A stretch of DNA of 28,480 nucleotides from UBA1231 sp045123185 (GCA_045123185.1 JBGVIL010000226.1:1-28480), one strand, 5' to 3'; counted from the stretch's first letter, positions 6,661-14,588 are shown. Numbers and translations: made by a program. The notes: generated by a model not told the origin, from the sequence alone.

Positions 6661-7403
6661 AATATGTAGCAAGTTGTTCATTTGGTAAAGACAGTTTAGC
6701 AATGCTAATTAAAATAAAAGAATTAGGAATGCCATTAGATGAAGTTATATATTGTGATATTAGGTTTGATGAAAACATAAGTGGTGAAACTCCTGAAATG
6801 TATGAGTTTATTAAGAAAGCAGAAAAAATATTAAAAGAAAAGTTTGATATTGAAGTGACACATTTAACAGGAATAACATTTAAAGAACAATTTTATAAAG
6901 TAAAGCAAAAAGGAAATCACATAGGTGATAATTATGGCTTTCCTTATGTAGTTGGTAGTTGGTGCAATTCGAGATTAAAAATAGAACCAATAAGAAAGTA
7001 TTTTAGAAACAACAAAGACGTAATACAATATGTTGGTATAGCTTATGATGAACCTAAAAGATATGAAAGGTTAGATCATAACACACATATTTGTCCTTTA
7101 TACGATTTAAAGATAACAGAAAAAGAAGCAATGGAAATATGTAAAAAATATGATTTAGTAAGTCCTATATATAAAACTTCATTCAGGGGTGGTTGTTGGT
7201 TTTGTCCTAAGCAAAGTTTAAAACAATTAAAATGGTTATATAGAAATCACAAAGACTTATGGAACATATTAAGAAGTATGGAAAAGGATAGCCATAATAC
7301 ATTTAGACCTGATTACACATTAAAACAATTAGAACAAATATTTAAGTATGAACAAATGACAATAGATGAAATAATAGAAAGGAATGATAGCAATGCCATT
7401 TAA
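6657..7403 (+). CDS. Phosphoadenosine phosphosulfate reductase-family PP-loop protein
   Basis: This 248-residue protein has a PP-loop near the N-terminus (SFGKDS, residues 8-13), which binds the pyrophosphate of ATP or a PAPS-like nucleotide. Later come a GSWCNSRLKIEPI segment, a GIAYDEPKRYERL segment, HICPLYD, and FRGGCWFCPK with C180-x2-C183. This combination is typical of phage PAPS-reductase-like proteins. True PAPS reductases make sulfite for cysteine synthesis, but relatives adenylate or thiolate other substrates, so a nucleic-acid or metabolite modification is possible. The start overlaps the micro-ORF stop (ATGA). Its position after three glycosyltransferases suggests a shared modification role, which is inference. 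Confidence 0.8.
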   Translation: MKYVASCSFGKDSLAMLIKIKELGMPLDEVIYCDIRFDENISGETPEMYEFIKKAEKILKEKFDIEVTHLTGITFKEQFYKVKQKGNHIGDNYGFPYVVGSWCNSRLKIEPIRKYFRNNKDVIQYVGIAYDEPKRYERLDHNTHICPLYDLKITEKEAMEICKKYDLVSPIYKTSFRGGCWFCPKQSLKQLKWLYRNHKDLWNILRSMEKDSHNTFRPDYTLKQLEQIFKYEQMTIDEIIERNDSNAI

Positions 7404-7539
7404 AAGCGAAAGCCAAAGAAGATGGGCATATACTAAAGAAGGTATGAAAGCATTAGGGGGAAAAGAAAAGGTTGCAGAATGGGAAAGAGCAACAGGTAAT
7501 AAGAAACTTCCTAAAGTAGCACCAAGAAAGAAAAAATGA
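7393..7539 (+). CDS. Small basic phage protein, 48 aa (PFKS-QRRW type)
   Basis: ATG at 7393 overlaps the PP-loop gene by 11 bases; AAAGGAATG lies ahead. The product starts MPFKSESQRRWAYTKEGMKAL, continues with GKEKVAEWERATGNKKLP and ends in KKK. Short basic ORFs that open MPFKSxAQRRxxY and have a central x-EWExAT are common in phages near terminase genes. Their function is not established; the charge suggests DNA or RNA contact. Confidence 0.6.
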   Translation: MPFKSESQRRWAYTKEGMKALGGKEKVAEWERATGNKKLPKVAPRKKK

Positions 7540-7562
7540 TATTATATTACTAGGAGGAATTT

Positions 7563-7697
7563 ATGTTAGAAGATATTAAATTATTCTATATTGTAATATT
7601 TATATTCATATTAGCAAATTGGTACTTATTAATATACATCATAGCAAGAGGTTTAAAAAGAATAGCAATAGCAATTGAAGAAAAGAGCAGTAAATAA
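7563..7697 (+). CDS. Single-pass membrane mini-protein, 44 aa
   Basis: ATG at 7563 has AGGAGG 6 bases upstream. Residues about 7-29 (LFYIVIFIFILANWYLLIYI) are one hydrophobic span, followed by a basic and then acidic cytoplasmic-type tail (RGLKRIAIAIEEKSSK). It is the last gene before a strong terminator, whose left arm begins inside its final codons. No known function. Confidence 0.6.
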   Translation: MLEDIKLFYIVIFIFILANWYLLIYIIARGLKRIAIAIEEKSSK

Positions 7698-7709
7698 ACT
7701 GCTTTTTTT
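7681..7709 (+). terminator. Intrinsic terminator ending the early/modification operon
   Basis: AGCAGT (7686-7691) pairs with ACTGCT (7698-7703) around the 6-base loop AAATAA and is followed by a run of T to 7709; A-rich bases before the stem extend the helix. The stop codon of the membrane mini-protein lies in the loop. It separates the upstream genes from terminase. Confidence 0.8.
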
Positions 7710-7754
7710 ATACCCCACTTGCTAAATTCTAAAAATAATGTATCCTTTATGTAT

Positions 7755-7821
7755 TGGTTGGACTTACAGAGATTTATGTATGGCAGGAATACACCAACCA
7801 GCCTTCTTTCTCAAAGAGAGG
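7755..7821 (+). promoter_or_regulatory. Leader of the packaging operon: hairpin and partly hidden ribosome binding site
   Basis: The 120 bases between the terminator and the small terminase ATG hold TGGTTGG (7755-7761) facing CCAACCA (7794-7800), a 7-base stem with a 32-base loop. A second small hairpin, TTTCTC (7807-7812) with GAGAGG (7816-7821), covers the ribosome binding site and includes two G-T wobbles. A possible promoter precedes them, TTGCTA (7719-7724) and TATCCT (7741-7746) 16 bases apart, but both boxes are poor. If a phage sigma factor reads this promoter, host consensus need not apply. Confidence 0.3.
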
Positions 7822-7829
7822 TGATACAA

Positions 7830-8282
7830 ATGGAAGATACAATTGAAGAAACAAAAGATAATAAAACAACATATCATAAATATAATGCACAAGAAATCAT
7901 GAATATAATGTGTAAGTATTTTGACACACGTAGTTATAGTGAAACAAGTAGAGAATTAAATTTTCCTATCAATTCAGTTAGATACATAGTTGAAAAACAT
8001 ATTGAAGAACCTGAATTTGTAAGAATTCGTAAAGAAAAAGAAAGTAAATTTGTTGAAAAGGCAGACCATATTATATTTAAAGCATTAAACAAACTTAACA
8101 AAGAGTTAGAAGAACAAGACCATATACCAGTAAATCAATTAACAACAGCTATAGGTACTTTATATGACAAAAAGATAATGACACAAAATGGTATTATGGG
8201 AAATGACACACCTAAGTTACAAATTAATATAGTAGACAATTCAAATTTAGAATCAGTATTATATGAGGAGGACGAAGAATGA
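7830..8282 (+). CDS. terS: Terminase small subunit-like protein
   Basis: Starting at the ATG at 7830 (AGAGGTG upstream) gives 150 residues. After an acidic N-terminus, residues about 18-58 form a helix-turn-helix (QEIMNIMCKYF, SYSETSRELNFPINSVRYIVEKH), as in small terminase DNA-recognition domains. A helical central part and an acidic C-terminal tail (SVLYEEDEE) follow, a usual site of contact with the large subunit. It should recognise the packaging site on phage DNA and recruit the ATPase. The frame is open upstream to 7719, but that segment lacks a ribosome binding site. Position one small gene ahead of the large subunit supports the call. Confidence 0.7.
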   Translation: MEDTIEETKDNKTTYHKYNAQEIMNIMCKYFDTRSYSETSRELNFPINSVRYIVEKHIEEPEFVRIRKEKESKFVEKADHIIFKALNKLNKELEEQDHIPVNQLTTAIGTLYDKKIMTQNGIMGNDTPKLQINIVDNSNLESVLYEEDEE

Positions 8283-8488
8283 AAGAATTTATAAAATTAG
8301 GTAAAAATTGGCTAATTAAAGATAGTAATGGTTATGTAATAAGTGATGCACAGAAGAAACAATATGAAAAAAATCAATTAAACCCAGAACATAAACCTTG
8401 TGAATGTAACAAAAAGAAAAAAAGCACTTCTAAAAAAATAGAGGTGCAAAATGATACTATCGAAGAAACAACAACAACTATGGAATGA
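8279..8488 (+). CDS. Hypothetical small protein between terminase subunits, 69 aa
   Basis: The start is an ATGA overlap with the small terminase gene behind GAGGAGG. The N-terminal 35 residues (KLGKNWLIKDSNGYVISDAQKKQYE) look like a compact domain. A C-x-C pair inside a lysine-rich stretch and a low-complexity T/E tail follow. The last 38 bases overlap the large terminase gene, whose ribosome binding site (AGAGGTG) lies within it. No known function. Confidence 0.6.
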   Translation: MKEFIKLGKNWLIKDSNGYVISDAQKKQYEKNQLNPEHKPCECNKKKKSTSKKIEVQNDTIEETTTTME

Positions 8489-9842
8489 TATTATAAGTCC
8501 TAATGTACCAAATATAAGTGTATTAGGATCAACACAAAGTGGTAAGACTTATGATATATGTTCAGCTTTAATACAATATGCAAGTGAACTAAAAGATTAT
8601 GAAGATGAACAAAGAAAGAACCCAAACTATATAGCAAGAAATTATTATGGTGCAATAATAGGGTGGACTACTGATACACTAAAAGGTAATATTGTTGAAC
8701 CTTTAGAACATATACTTAAAAATGAATGTAATTTAAAAAGTGGTAAAGATTATGTTTTAAAATTTGGGCAAAACGACAAGTACCTACAAATATATAATAT
8801 GAGGTTTTATTTCTTTGGTTTTAATACCAATTTATCATTTAACAAGATATTAGGTAGACCATTAATATTTGTATGGTGTGATGAAGCAGCAAGAATATAT
8901 ACTTCACCACAATTAAGAGATAGTTTTGATGAACTGGCTGGAAGAATGATGAGTTATGCAGGACACCCATATTACAAAAGAATAGATAGTTTTAATGTAG
9001 AGGGTAGTCAAAACCACCCATATAAAAAGCAATACATAGATGGCAGAAACTGGAAACAATACATATTTTTTCCTTATGATAACCCTGTATTAGATACAGA
9101 AGAAAAGATAAAACAAGTGATGAAATCATTTCCAAAAGGTGCTTTAAGAAATCAAAAAGTATTTAATAAATGGGTAGTAGCAGAGGGTAAAGTATTTAAC
9201 CATATACCACAAATAAGTGAAAAAGAATTAAAAGACAATTACATAATCAGAGAAATAGGTATTGGTTGTGACTATGGCTCAGTAAATGCAACGACATTTA
9301 GTGCAGTAGCTCTTGCTATGAAAGTAGAAGATAGAACATGGAACTTAATATTATTAGACAAATATTATCATGATCCAAAAGTAGAAGGCGATACACCTAC
9401 TACTGAATACTATTCAAATCAATTAAAAGACTTTATAAATTACTTGCATAATAAATACAAAAGAATACCAGTTAATACATTAGTTATAGATAGTGAAGCA
9501 GCACACTTTGATAATAGACTTACAGTTGATGGAATAAGACATGAATTAGCAAAAAAGAATAAAATAAGTGTAGATGAATCAGTACAATATATGCAAAGTT
9601 TGTTTTATAAAGAGTTCTTATTAATGGTATCAAGTCCACACATAAGATATTTTATAAATGGCGAAGCTGTATATGGTGGACATGATATTGGACTAGAAGA
9701 ACTTGAGAGCTACCATTATGACAAATTAAAAAGTGAAAAAGAAGGAATAAATGCTTATGTAAAAGACTTCGACCATTATGTAGATGGCACAAGATATATA
9801 ATAATGGAATTTCAATTAACTGGAAGAAGTCCAGTAATATAG
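8451..9842 (+). CDS. terL: Terminase large subunit (packaging ATPase and nuclease)
   Basis: This 463-residue motor protein cuts concatemeric DNA and pumps it into the prohead. The N-terminal ATPase has Walker A GSTQSGKT (residues 26-33) and Walker B FVWCDEA with D144 and E145. The C-terminal RNase H-like nuclease shows GCDYGS (D274), LVIDSEAAH, and the late acidic KDFDHYVDGTRY motif. The order, length and motifs fit the SPP1/Firmicutes siphophage type. It starts at the ATG behind AGAGGTG, 38 bases inside the preceding ORF. No intein or break is visible. Confidence 0.95.
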   Translation: MILSKKQQQLWNDIISPNVPNISVLGSTQSGKTYDICSALIQYASELKDYEDEQRKNPNYIARNYYGAIIGWTTDTLKGNIVEPLEHILKNECNLKSGKDYVLKFGQNDKYLQIYNMRFYFFGFNTNLSFNKILGRPLIFVWCDEAARIYTSPQLRDSFDELAGRMMSYAGHPYYKRIDSFNVEGSQNHPYKKQYIDGRNWKQYIFFPYDNPVLDTEEKIKQVMKSFPKGALRNQKVFNKWVVAEGKVFNHIPQISEKELKDNYIIREIGIGCDYGSVNATTFSAVALAMKVEDRTWNLILLDKYYHDPKVEGDTPTTEYYSNQLKDFINYLHNKYKRIPVNTLVIDSEAAHFDNRLTVDGIRHELAKKNKISVDESVQYMQSLFYKEFLLMVSSPHIRYFINGEAVYGGHDIGLEELESYHYDKLKSEKEGINAYVKDFDHYVDGTRYIIMEFQLTGRSPVI

Positions 9843-9850
9843 GAGGAAAT

Positions 9851-10081
9851 ATGCTTCAAATTAAATGCAAAAAAACTCATAGATTTTTATGTCTTACTAA
9901 TTATGATGAGATAATAGGACTACTTGCAGATTTTGGGGTACAACTTGAAAGACCTTTAGAATTAGTAATACCTTGTAGAAATTGTAAAACAAGTGAAGTA
10001 TATAATATTTATAAGGATCATTATGTTTTTAAAGAAAATAGGGGGGGTACTTGCATAAACCAAAAAAAGGTGTATCATTGA
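9851..10081 (+). CDS. Small zinc-ribbon-like (Com-like) protein, 76 aa
   Basis: The start has an ideal AGGAGG. The protein opens MLQIKCKKTHRFLCLTNYDE and later has IPCRNCKTSEVYN with a C-x2-C pair. Small phage proteins with an N-terminal I-x-C-K segment, a hydrophobic middle and a second C-x2-C knuckle belong to the Mu Com-like group of zinc ribbons; Com of phage Mu activates mom translation by opening an mRNA hairpin. Here the first knuckle is incomplete (C-K-K-T), so metal binding is uncertain. A run of seven G near its 3' end (10041-10047) is unusual for this DNA. Confidence 0.5.
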   Translation: MLQIKCKKTHRFLCLTNYDEIIGLLADFGVQLERPLELVIPCRNCKTSEVYNIYKDHYVFKENRGGTCINQKKVYH

Positions 10082-10121
10082 TACAGAAGTGCAAGTAATA
10101 GACCAAACAAATGGTGCTATT
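10049..10121 (+). promoter_or_regulatory. Stacked hairpins around the stop of the zinc-ribbon gene
   Basis: ACTTGCA (10049-10055) faces TGCAAGT (10090-10096), enclosing a small hairpin GTATC/GATAC (10072-10084) that contains the stop codon. Directly after comes a second stem, 10097-10105 with 10112-10121 (9 pairs with one bulged G, loop AACAAA). A terminator follows within six bases. With the terminator, almost the whole gap is folded, which suggests an RNA control or processing element. Role inferred. Confidence 0.4.
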
Positions 10122-10126
10122 GGAAG

Positions 10127-10157
10127 CATAAGGTATAGGAAAACCTTATGTTTTTTT
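10127..10157 (+). terminator. Intrinsic terminator upstream of the portal operon
   Basis: CATAAGGT (10127-10134) pairs with ACCTTATG (10143-10150) around an 8-base loop, directly followed by seven T (10151-10157). It lies between terminase and portal genes that are normally co-transcribed, so it probably acts as a partial terminator or is overridden by antitermination; no clear promoter is visible before 10171. Confidence 0.75.
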
Positions 10158-10170
10158 ATTGGAGGTTTAA

Positions 10171-10410
10171 ATGAAAAAAACATGGAAACTATACTTGTAC
10201 TATAACGGAGTACTTATTAAGAAAGTTAGAATCAACGAAGATGAAGAACCAAATAAGAATAGCTATGCAGTAAGAGTATTCTTTAAACAACAATTATTTA
10301 AAAATATAGTAGCAAGTGTAGTAGTAAGACCAATAAGATTATTAAAAAATGATGATAAGAAAAGAAGAACTTATTGGGGTGTAACATTAGAAACAGGAAT
10401 TGAAGTTTAA
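10171..10410 (+). CDS. Hypothetical basic protein, 79 aa
   Basis: The ATG lies behind TGGAGG. The protein is beta-rich and basic (TWKLYLYYNGVLIKKVRINEDEE, then FFKQQLFKNIVASVVVRPIRLL) and looks like a small folded domain with alternating hydrophobic residues. It sits immediately ahead of the portal gene with only 11 bases between. No domain recognised. Confidence 0.6.
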   Translation: MKKTWKLYLYYNGVLIKKVRINEDEEPNKNSYAVRVFFKQQLFKNIVASVVVRPIRLLKNDDKKRRTYWGVTLETGIEV

Positions 10411-10421
10411 GGAGGTACATT

Positions 10422-11759
10422 ATGGAGGGTAGATTAAGACATTTTAACCCATTACAAGCACCCTATATTAAAGTAGATGCTAAAGTAATACAACCAGGAA
10501 TAACAAATGGTAAACAAAACATAAAATATGAAAATAAATATATATTAGCACCTTCTGCAAAGAAAATAGGAACATATATTAGAAACCAATTATTTGGTAG
10601 TGATTTATTAACACAAACAGAGGGTTTAGATATAAATTGGTTGATGCCTACATTAGGTGAAGCATTGGAATTAAGTGTTTATGAAGGGGAAAGCTTTATA
10701 TATATACACAAATTTGATAATAAAGTATATCTTGAATGTATCAAAAAATGTGACATACATAACTTAGTACAAAGATATGACAAAATTATCAGTTGTGATT
10801 TAATACATGATTTTGAGGCTGGTAAAGATGAATATTCATTACAAAGACATATAGATTTAAAAAATGGTAATACAATATTAACATTTACAGCATTTAAAAA
10901 ATCAGATAGTGGAAAATGGGAAGAAATACCACTTTCAATGTTCAATGGGGTTTTTGGTACTGAATACAAAAGAATTCATGACTTACCTTATGAAGTATTA
11001 ATAAATATAGATATTGGACAAGATTTCTTTAAAGATAGTGAAAAGTTTATCAATGAAGAAATGGAAGTTTACAATACTTTATGTGAAGAAATACAAAAGA
11101 CAAAAACAAGAATAGCAACTACACAACATTATCAAAGTGGTGATATTTATAGTCAATGGCAGCCAAGTCAAAACTTGTACGACGTAAAAACATTGTCAGT
11201 TAATGGAATGCAAGATTACTTTACATTACTACCAGGAGATAAAGAACATAGTGTATTTGAATTTTTACAAGGTGATATTAGAGTAACTCAATATATAGAC
11301 ACATTCAAGTTTTGTGATTATCAGATAATACAAATGGCTAATTTAAGTCCAGCAACATTTGGATATGAAAAAGATGCTTACCAAAACACAGCAAGTATAC
11401 ACTTAAATGCAAGTTTAACTGAAATGACAATTGAAGCAATTAAAAAGCAACTAACACCACAAGTTAATCATTTAATAGAAAACATAGTTAAACTTCAAGA
11501 ATTATTAGATATAGAAGATAATAAAATTCCAGCAGATTTACAATGGGACTATGGAACAAATGAATTAATAGATGACAACAAGAAAATTACTACATTACAA
11601 GCAATACAAAGAACAATGAGTGTACCATATTCAACTAGAGCTAAAATACTTGCACCAATTATAAATAAATTAATTGATGATCCATTAGATGCAGATACAT
11701 TAACAAGTGAATATAGTAAAGAAAGAGAAGATATAAAACTAAGTTATGAAGAATTCTAG
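10422..11759 (+). CDS. Portal protein
   Basis: A 445-residue protein lying directly after large terminase and before the minor capsid protein, as expected for the dodecameric ring through which DNA enters and to which head and tail attach. Its stem-like helices (EMEVYNTLCEEIQKTKTRI and the C-terminal AIKKQLTPQVNHLIENIVKLQELL) flank a central segment (ITRVTQ-like DIRVTQYIDTFKFCDYQI, then NLSPATFGYEKDAYQNTASIH) characteristic of SPP1-type portals; the NLSPATFG stretch is typical. Length fits the family (about 450-500). GGAGG lies 6 bases upstream. The end overlaps the next gene by 14 bases. Confidence 0.85.
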   Translation: MEGRLRHFNPLQAPYIKVDAKVIQPGITNGKQNIKYENKYILAPSAKKIGTYIRNQLFGSDLLTQTEGLDINWLMPTLGEALELSVYEGESFIYIHKFDNKVYLECIKKCDIHNLVQRYDKIISCDLIHDFEAGKDEYSLQRHIDLKNGNTILTFTAFKKSDSGKWEEIPLSMFNGVFGTEYKRIHDLPYEVLINIDIGQDFFKDSEKFINEEMEVYNTLCEEIQKTKTRIATTQHYQSGDIYSQWQPSQNLYDVKTLSVNGMQDYFTLLPGDKEHSVFEFLQGDIRVTQYIDTFKFCDYQIIQMANLSPATFGYEKDAYQNTASIHLNASLTEMTIEAIKKQLTPQVNHLIENIVKLQELLDIEDNKIPADLQWDYGTNELIDDNKKITTLQAIQRTMSVPYSTRAKILAPIINKLIDDPLDADTLTSEYSKEREDIKLSYEEF

Positions 11760-12753
11760 TGATTATATAAACCAAAGTGTTTATAAAGTAAATAAAAACT
11801 ATGCTAAACTTCAAAATCAAACAGAAGAATTATTCTTTCAATGTTTAGATGAAGGCAGAAGTGTTGAATACTTTATTAAAAAACTAGATGAAATATGGGG
11901 TAAGATAGACCACTCATACTTTAATGAACAAATAGAAGAATACATAAACATAATACATGAAGTAAATTTAGAACAATTAAATATGCAACCTGTAGAAGAA
12001 CAAAAGAAAAAAGGTTTAAGTACTAAACAAAAAATAGCCTTAGCAATTCTAATAGGTGTAGTAATAGCAAATGAAGATAAATTTACAAATTACATAAAAA
12101 GAAGATACAAAATGTATTATGATTCACCAGAATATAAAAAGAATAAAGATGAATATTTAAAAGACAAGGTAAAAACTTATGATAATCAAGTAATACCTTA
12201 TTATGACAAAGATGGAAAAATTGTTAGATATGTACAATTAAGTACTTATTTATCAATGAAATATAACACAGCATTAACAAGAGCAGGTTGGAATCAGACA
12301 ATAGATGATGCTGAATACTTAGGATATACAAAGTTTTGGATACCACCACATTTGTTCAGTTGTGAACATTGTGCAGAGTATCAAGGTAAAATATTAAGCA
12401 CAGATGAAGTTGAAGATTTCATTGGACAAGCAGAAGAACAAGAAGGTGATATATTACACCCAAATTGCAAATGCAATTTATTAATATATTTACCAAACAC
12501 AAAATTAAGAAAACAAAATTTAGCAACAAATGAAATAGAAGAATATTATGATATAAGACAAAAAGTAAACTCATTGACATTAAAAAAAGAAAGAATTTTA
12601 ACTGATATGAGAATACAAAAGAGATTAGGAAATCAAGATCAAGTTGATATTCTTAATTCTCAAAGAAATAAGGTTAACACTCAAATAAGAGAGTTAATAG
12701 ATAAATTGCCTACTGAGGAAATGAAAACCAAAGTAATAGCAATTAATAGATAG
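11746..12753 (+). CDS. Phage minor capsid (head morphogenesis) protein
   Basis: This 335-residue protein follows the portal gene in a 14-base overlap. The N-terminal half is helical. A short hydrophobic stretch (KIALAILIGVVIANE, about residues 103-117) is followed by a basic region. The C-terminal half holds the signature CEHC (C206, C209) and HPNCKC (H238, C241, C243), with WIPPHLFS and KILSTDEV between and around, as in the phage minor capsid protein 2 / MuF-like family. The Cys/His set may bind zinc. Members are few-copy head proteins near the portal, some ejected with DNA. A coiled-coil tail ends the protein. The weak ribosome binding site suggests coupling to portal translation. Confidence 0.8.
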   Translation: MKNSSDYINQSVYKVNKNYAKLQNQTEELFFQCLDEGRSVEYFIKKLDEIWGKIDHSYFNEQIEEYINIIHEVNLEQLNMQPVEEQKKKGLSTKQKIALAILIGVVIANEDKFTNYIKRRYKMYYDSPEYKKNKDEYLKDKVKTYDNQVIPYYDKDGKIVRYVQLSTYLSMKYNTALTRAGWNQTIDDAEYLGYTKFWIPPHLFSCEHCAEYQGKILSTDEVEDFIGQAEEQEGDILHPNCKCNLLIYLPNTKLRKQNLATNEIEEYYDIRQKVNSLTLKKERILTDMRIQKRLGNQDQVDILNSQRNKVNTQIRELIDKLPTEEMKTKVIAINR

Positions 12754-12767
12754 ACCGAAATGTCTAT
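12750..12767 (+). promoter_or_regulatory. Small hairpin between minor capsid and scaffold genes
   Basis: ATAGAC (12750-12755) pairs with GTCTAT (12762-12767) around the loop CGAAAT, starting in the stop codon. No T-run follows, so it is more likely an RNA-processing or stability element than a terminator. The rest of the gap holds an ATCGCGAT palindrome (12786-12793) just before the AGGAGGA of the scaffold gene. Confidence 0.35.
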
Positions 12768-12809
12768 AAACTATGCACTTCTAAAATCGCGATAGGAGGA
12801 AGAAAAACG

Positions 12810-13322
12810 ATGGATATTACAAAATATCTAACAAACAAAGAGTTACAACTCTCTAATGATGATTTTAACATTGAAAAGTTGGAAAAAGATATTAGAAAAG
12901 GATATGTACTTAGTGATGAAGTAGACAAAGCGAGAAAAGATGCTTTAAGTGAGAGTACTAAAGCATACAGCGAGTTAGAAGAAAAATTTAACAAACTTGA
13001 AAAATCTTACAATGATATTGAATCACGAAATACAGAACTTACTAATAATACAAATGGTTTAAAACTACAAGTTGAAATGGTTTCACAAGGCTTTAAAAAA
13101 GAGGACTTAGATGAAGTAGCAAAACTTCGAACTAGTCTATATGCAGATGAAGCAGATGATGCTAAGGCTGTTAGTATGATTAAAGAGAAGTATAATGCAA
13201 CATACTTTCCTAAACAGACAGTAGATATTCCAAATGAAGCAAATTTCAATAAGGCAGACGTTAAACCAAAGGAAATAAGTATTACAAGAAATACTAAACT
13301 AAAAGATTTAATAATAAAATAG
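12810..13322 (+). CDS. Capsid scaffold protein
   Basis: A 170-residue acidic protein directly ahead of the major capsid gene. The middle (residues about 35-90) is a long predicted coiled coil (TKAYSELEEKFNKLEKSYNDIESRNTEL in pattern). The C-terminal part has KEISITRNTKLKDLI, a short basic helix of the type scaffolds use to bind capsid subunits. Composition, length and place match the internal scaffold that shapes the prohead and leaves before DNA packaging. No protease gene is visible nearby. The ribosome binding site (AGGAGGA) is strong, fitting high expression. Confidence 0.8.
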   Translation: MDITKYLTNKELQLSNDDFNIEKLEKDIRKGYVLSDEVDKARKDALSESTKAYSELEEKFNKLEKSYNDIESRNTELTNNTNGLKLQVEMVSQGFKKEDLDEVAKLRTSLYADEADDAKAVSMIKEKYNATYFPKQTVDIPNEANFNKADVKPKEISITRNTKLKDLIIK

Positions 13323-13332
13323 GAGGAAAATT

Positions 13333-14193
13333 ATGAATTACACAGTTGATGGAGTTTACTCATTAGATTTACAAAGTGTAGCAAAGAGAATTTACTATTC
13401 TTTAATCTATAGAAGTACATTCTACAAATTCTTAAATGAAAAATATATTGGAGAAGTTCGTTCTGCAGGTACTCCAATGATAGAAATATTAAAATCAGCA
13501 GATGCAACAGTTAATGTAAGAGAAACTAAGGAAATAGCAACAGGTTTAACACCAAGTTTACTTGGTTATAGTTCAGTTAAAGTTGATCTAACTGACTTAC
13601 CTATGGACTATTCTATTAGAATACCTTTACTAGTTAGTGGAACAAATTTTGTTAACACATTAGAAGATGCAATGGATAAAAAAGATGCTGCAGTTGCTTC
13701 TAACATTGATACTTATGGTTTTGGTGTTTTAGCAAGTGAAGTAACACAAGTAGCAGCATGGAACCCAGTAGATGCTGCAGGATACATTGAAACACTTAAT
13801 GGACTAAAGGCTAAACTATTCAATAAAAATGTTTTTGATAGTTATAGACTAGGTTTAAGTGCTACTGAATATGCTGCTTTAACAAGTGCATTAACTACTA
13901 TCTTAAAATTCGAAACTATGACAGGTGTTGAAGGTGTAGATAGAGGAGTTATTGCTGAGGCTTATGGAGTTGAAATCTTCCCAATAAACGATAATAAGTT
14001 AAATGGTGTATTAGGATACTTCTTCAACCCAATTGCAGTTGTTGGAGATACATTCTTTGATAGCTTCGCACAATATCCAGGAAATTATCCAGGCTTCCCA
14101 GGATACTATGTAATGGAAGGAAATATTCTATTTGGTGCTAAAGTTGTAGAAGGTAATGCAATAATCAAATTACAAGAAACAGTTAGTGCTTAA
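13333..14193 (+). CDS. Major capsid protein (HK97-fold)
   Basis: This 286-residue protein follows the scaffold gene by 10 bases behind AGGAGG. The N-terminal arm and E-loop region (RRSTFYKFL-like RSTFYKFLNEKYIGEVRSAGTPMIEIL, then VRETKEIATGLTPSLLGYSSVKVDLTDLP) is followed by a helix rich in small residues. The C-terminal A-domain part contains NPIAVVGDTFFDSFAQYPGNYPGFPGYYVMEG. Such proteins form the icosahedral shell. The codon usage is somewhat richer in GCT and GGT than its neighbours, as expected for a highly expressed gene. The identification rests on position between scaffold and connector genes, length and fold pattern. Confidence 0.85.
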   Translation: MNYTVDGVYSLDLQSVAKRIYYSLIYRSTFYKFLNEKYIGEVRSAGTPMIEILKSADATVNVRETKEIATGLTPSLLGYSSVKVDLTDLPMDYSIRIPLLVSGTNFVNTLEDAMDKKDAAVASNIDTYGFGVLASEVTQVAAWNPVDAAGYIETLNGLKAKLFNKNVFDSYRLGLSATEYAALTSALTTILKFETMTGVEGVDRGVIAEAYGVEIFPINDNKLNGVLGYFFNPIAVVGDTFFDSFAQYPGNYPGFPGYYVMEGNILFGAKVVEGNAIIKLQETVSA

Positions 14194-14210
14194 TTTATGG
14201 AGGTGGGAAT

Positions 14211-14588
14211 ATGAGATTATTCACACTTGCTGAATTTCAGCAAAAATATAAAGAGTATCAAACATTAGATATTCCTAGTTATAAAGTCGATGAAGCAAGT
14301 GAGATGATATTCTCACAAATAGGTTTGAGATATAGGGATACTAGTTGGACTTCCAATAGTGTCCCTTTACCTATAAAAGAAGCTTCTATGGAACAATTAA
14401 GATTTATGTTAGAACACGATATACCTACATTAGATTTTGATAAAAAAATAAAAGCAGGTTCTATGGAAGCAGAATTAATAAGTGATATATCCACTCTATC
14501 ATTAAGAATATTAGGAAATAATGGTTATTTATACAGAGGAAATGCAATGAACCAAAACATGGGTTTAAATATTCCATTTGGAGGTTAA
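14211..14588 (+). CDS. Head-tail connector (adaptor) protein
   Basis: A 125-residue helical protein immediately after the major capsid gene. It opens MRLFTLAEFQQKYKEYQTL, has a central set of short helices (EASEMIFSQIGLRYRDT and IKEASMEQLRFMLEHD) and a flexible C-terminus rich in N and G. This fits the gp6/gp15-like adaptor that binds the portal from below and starts the neck. AGGTGG precedes the ATG. Confidence 0.7.
   Translation: MRLFTLAEFQQKYKEYQTLDIPSYKVDEASEMIFSQIGLRYRDTSWTSNSVPLPIKEASMEQLRFMLEHDIPTLDFDKKIKAGSMEAELISDISTLSLRILGNNGYLYRGNAMNQNMGLNIPFGG

Noticed and set aside
7719..7829. Longer small terminase N-terminus, with a W-L-D-L-Q-R-F stretch reminiscent of phage capsid starts
   Set aside because: No ribosome binding site for a start there, and the stretch coincides with the leader hairpins; ATG at 7830 has AGAGGTG.
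10041..10047. Run of seven G in the zinc-ribbon ORF as a frameshift site
   Set aside because: The alternative frame would add only about 17 codons before a stop, and no longer ORF follows; a chance or structural run is more likely.
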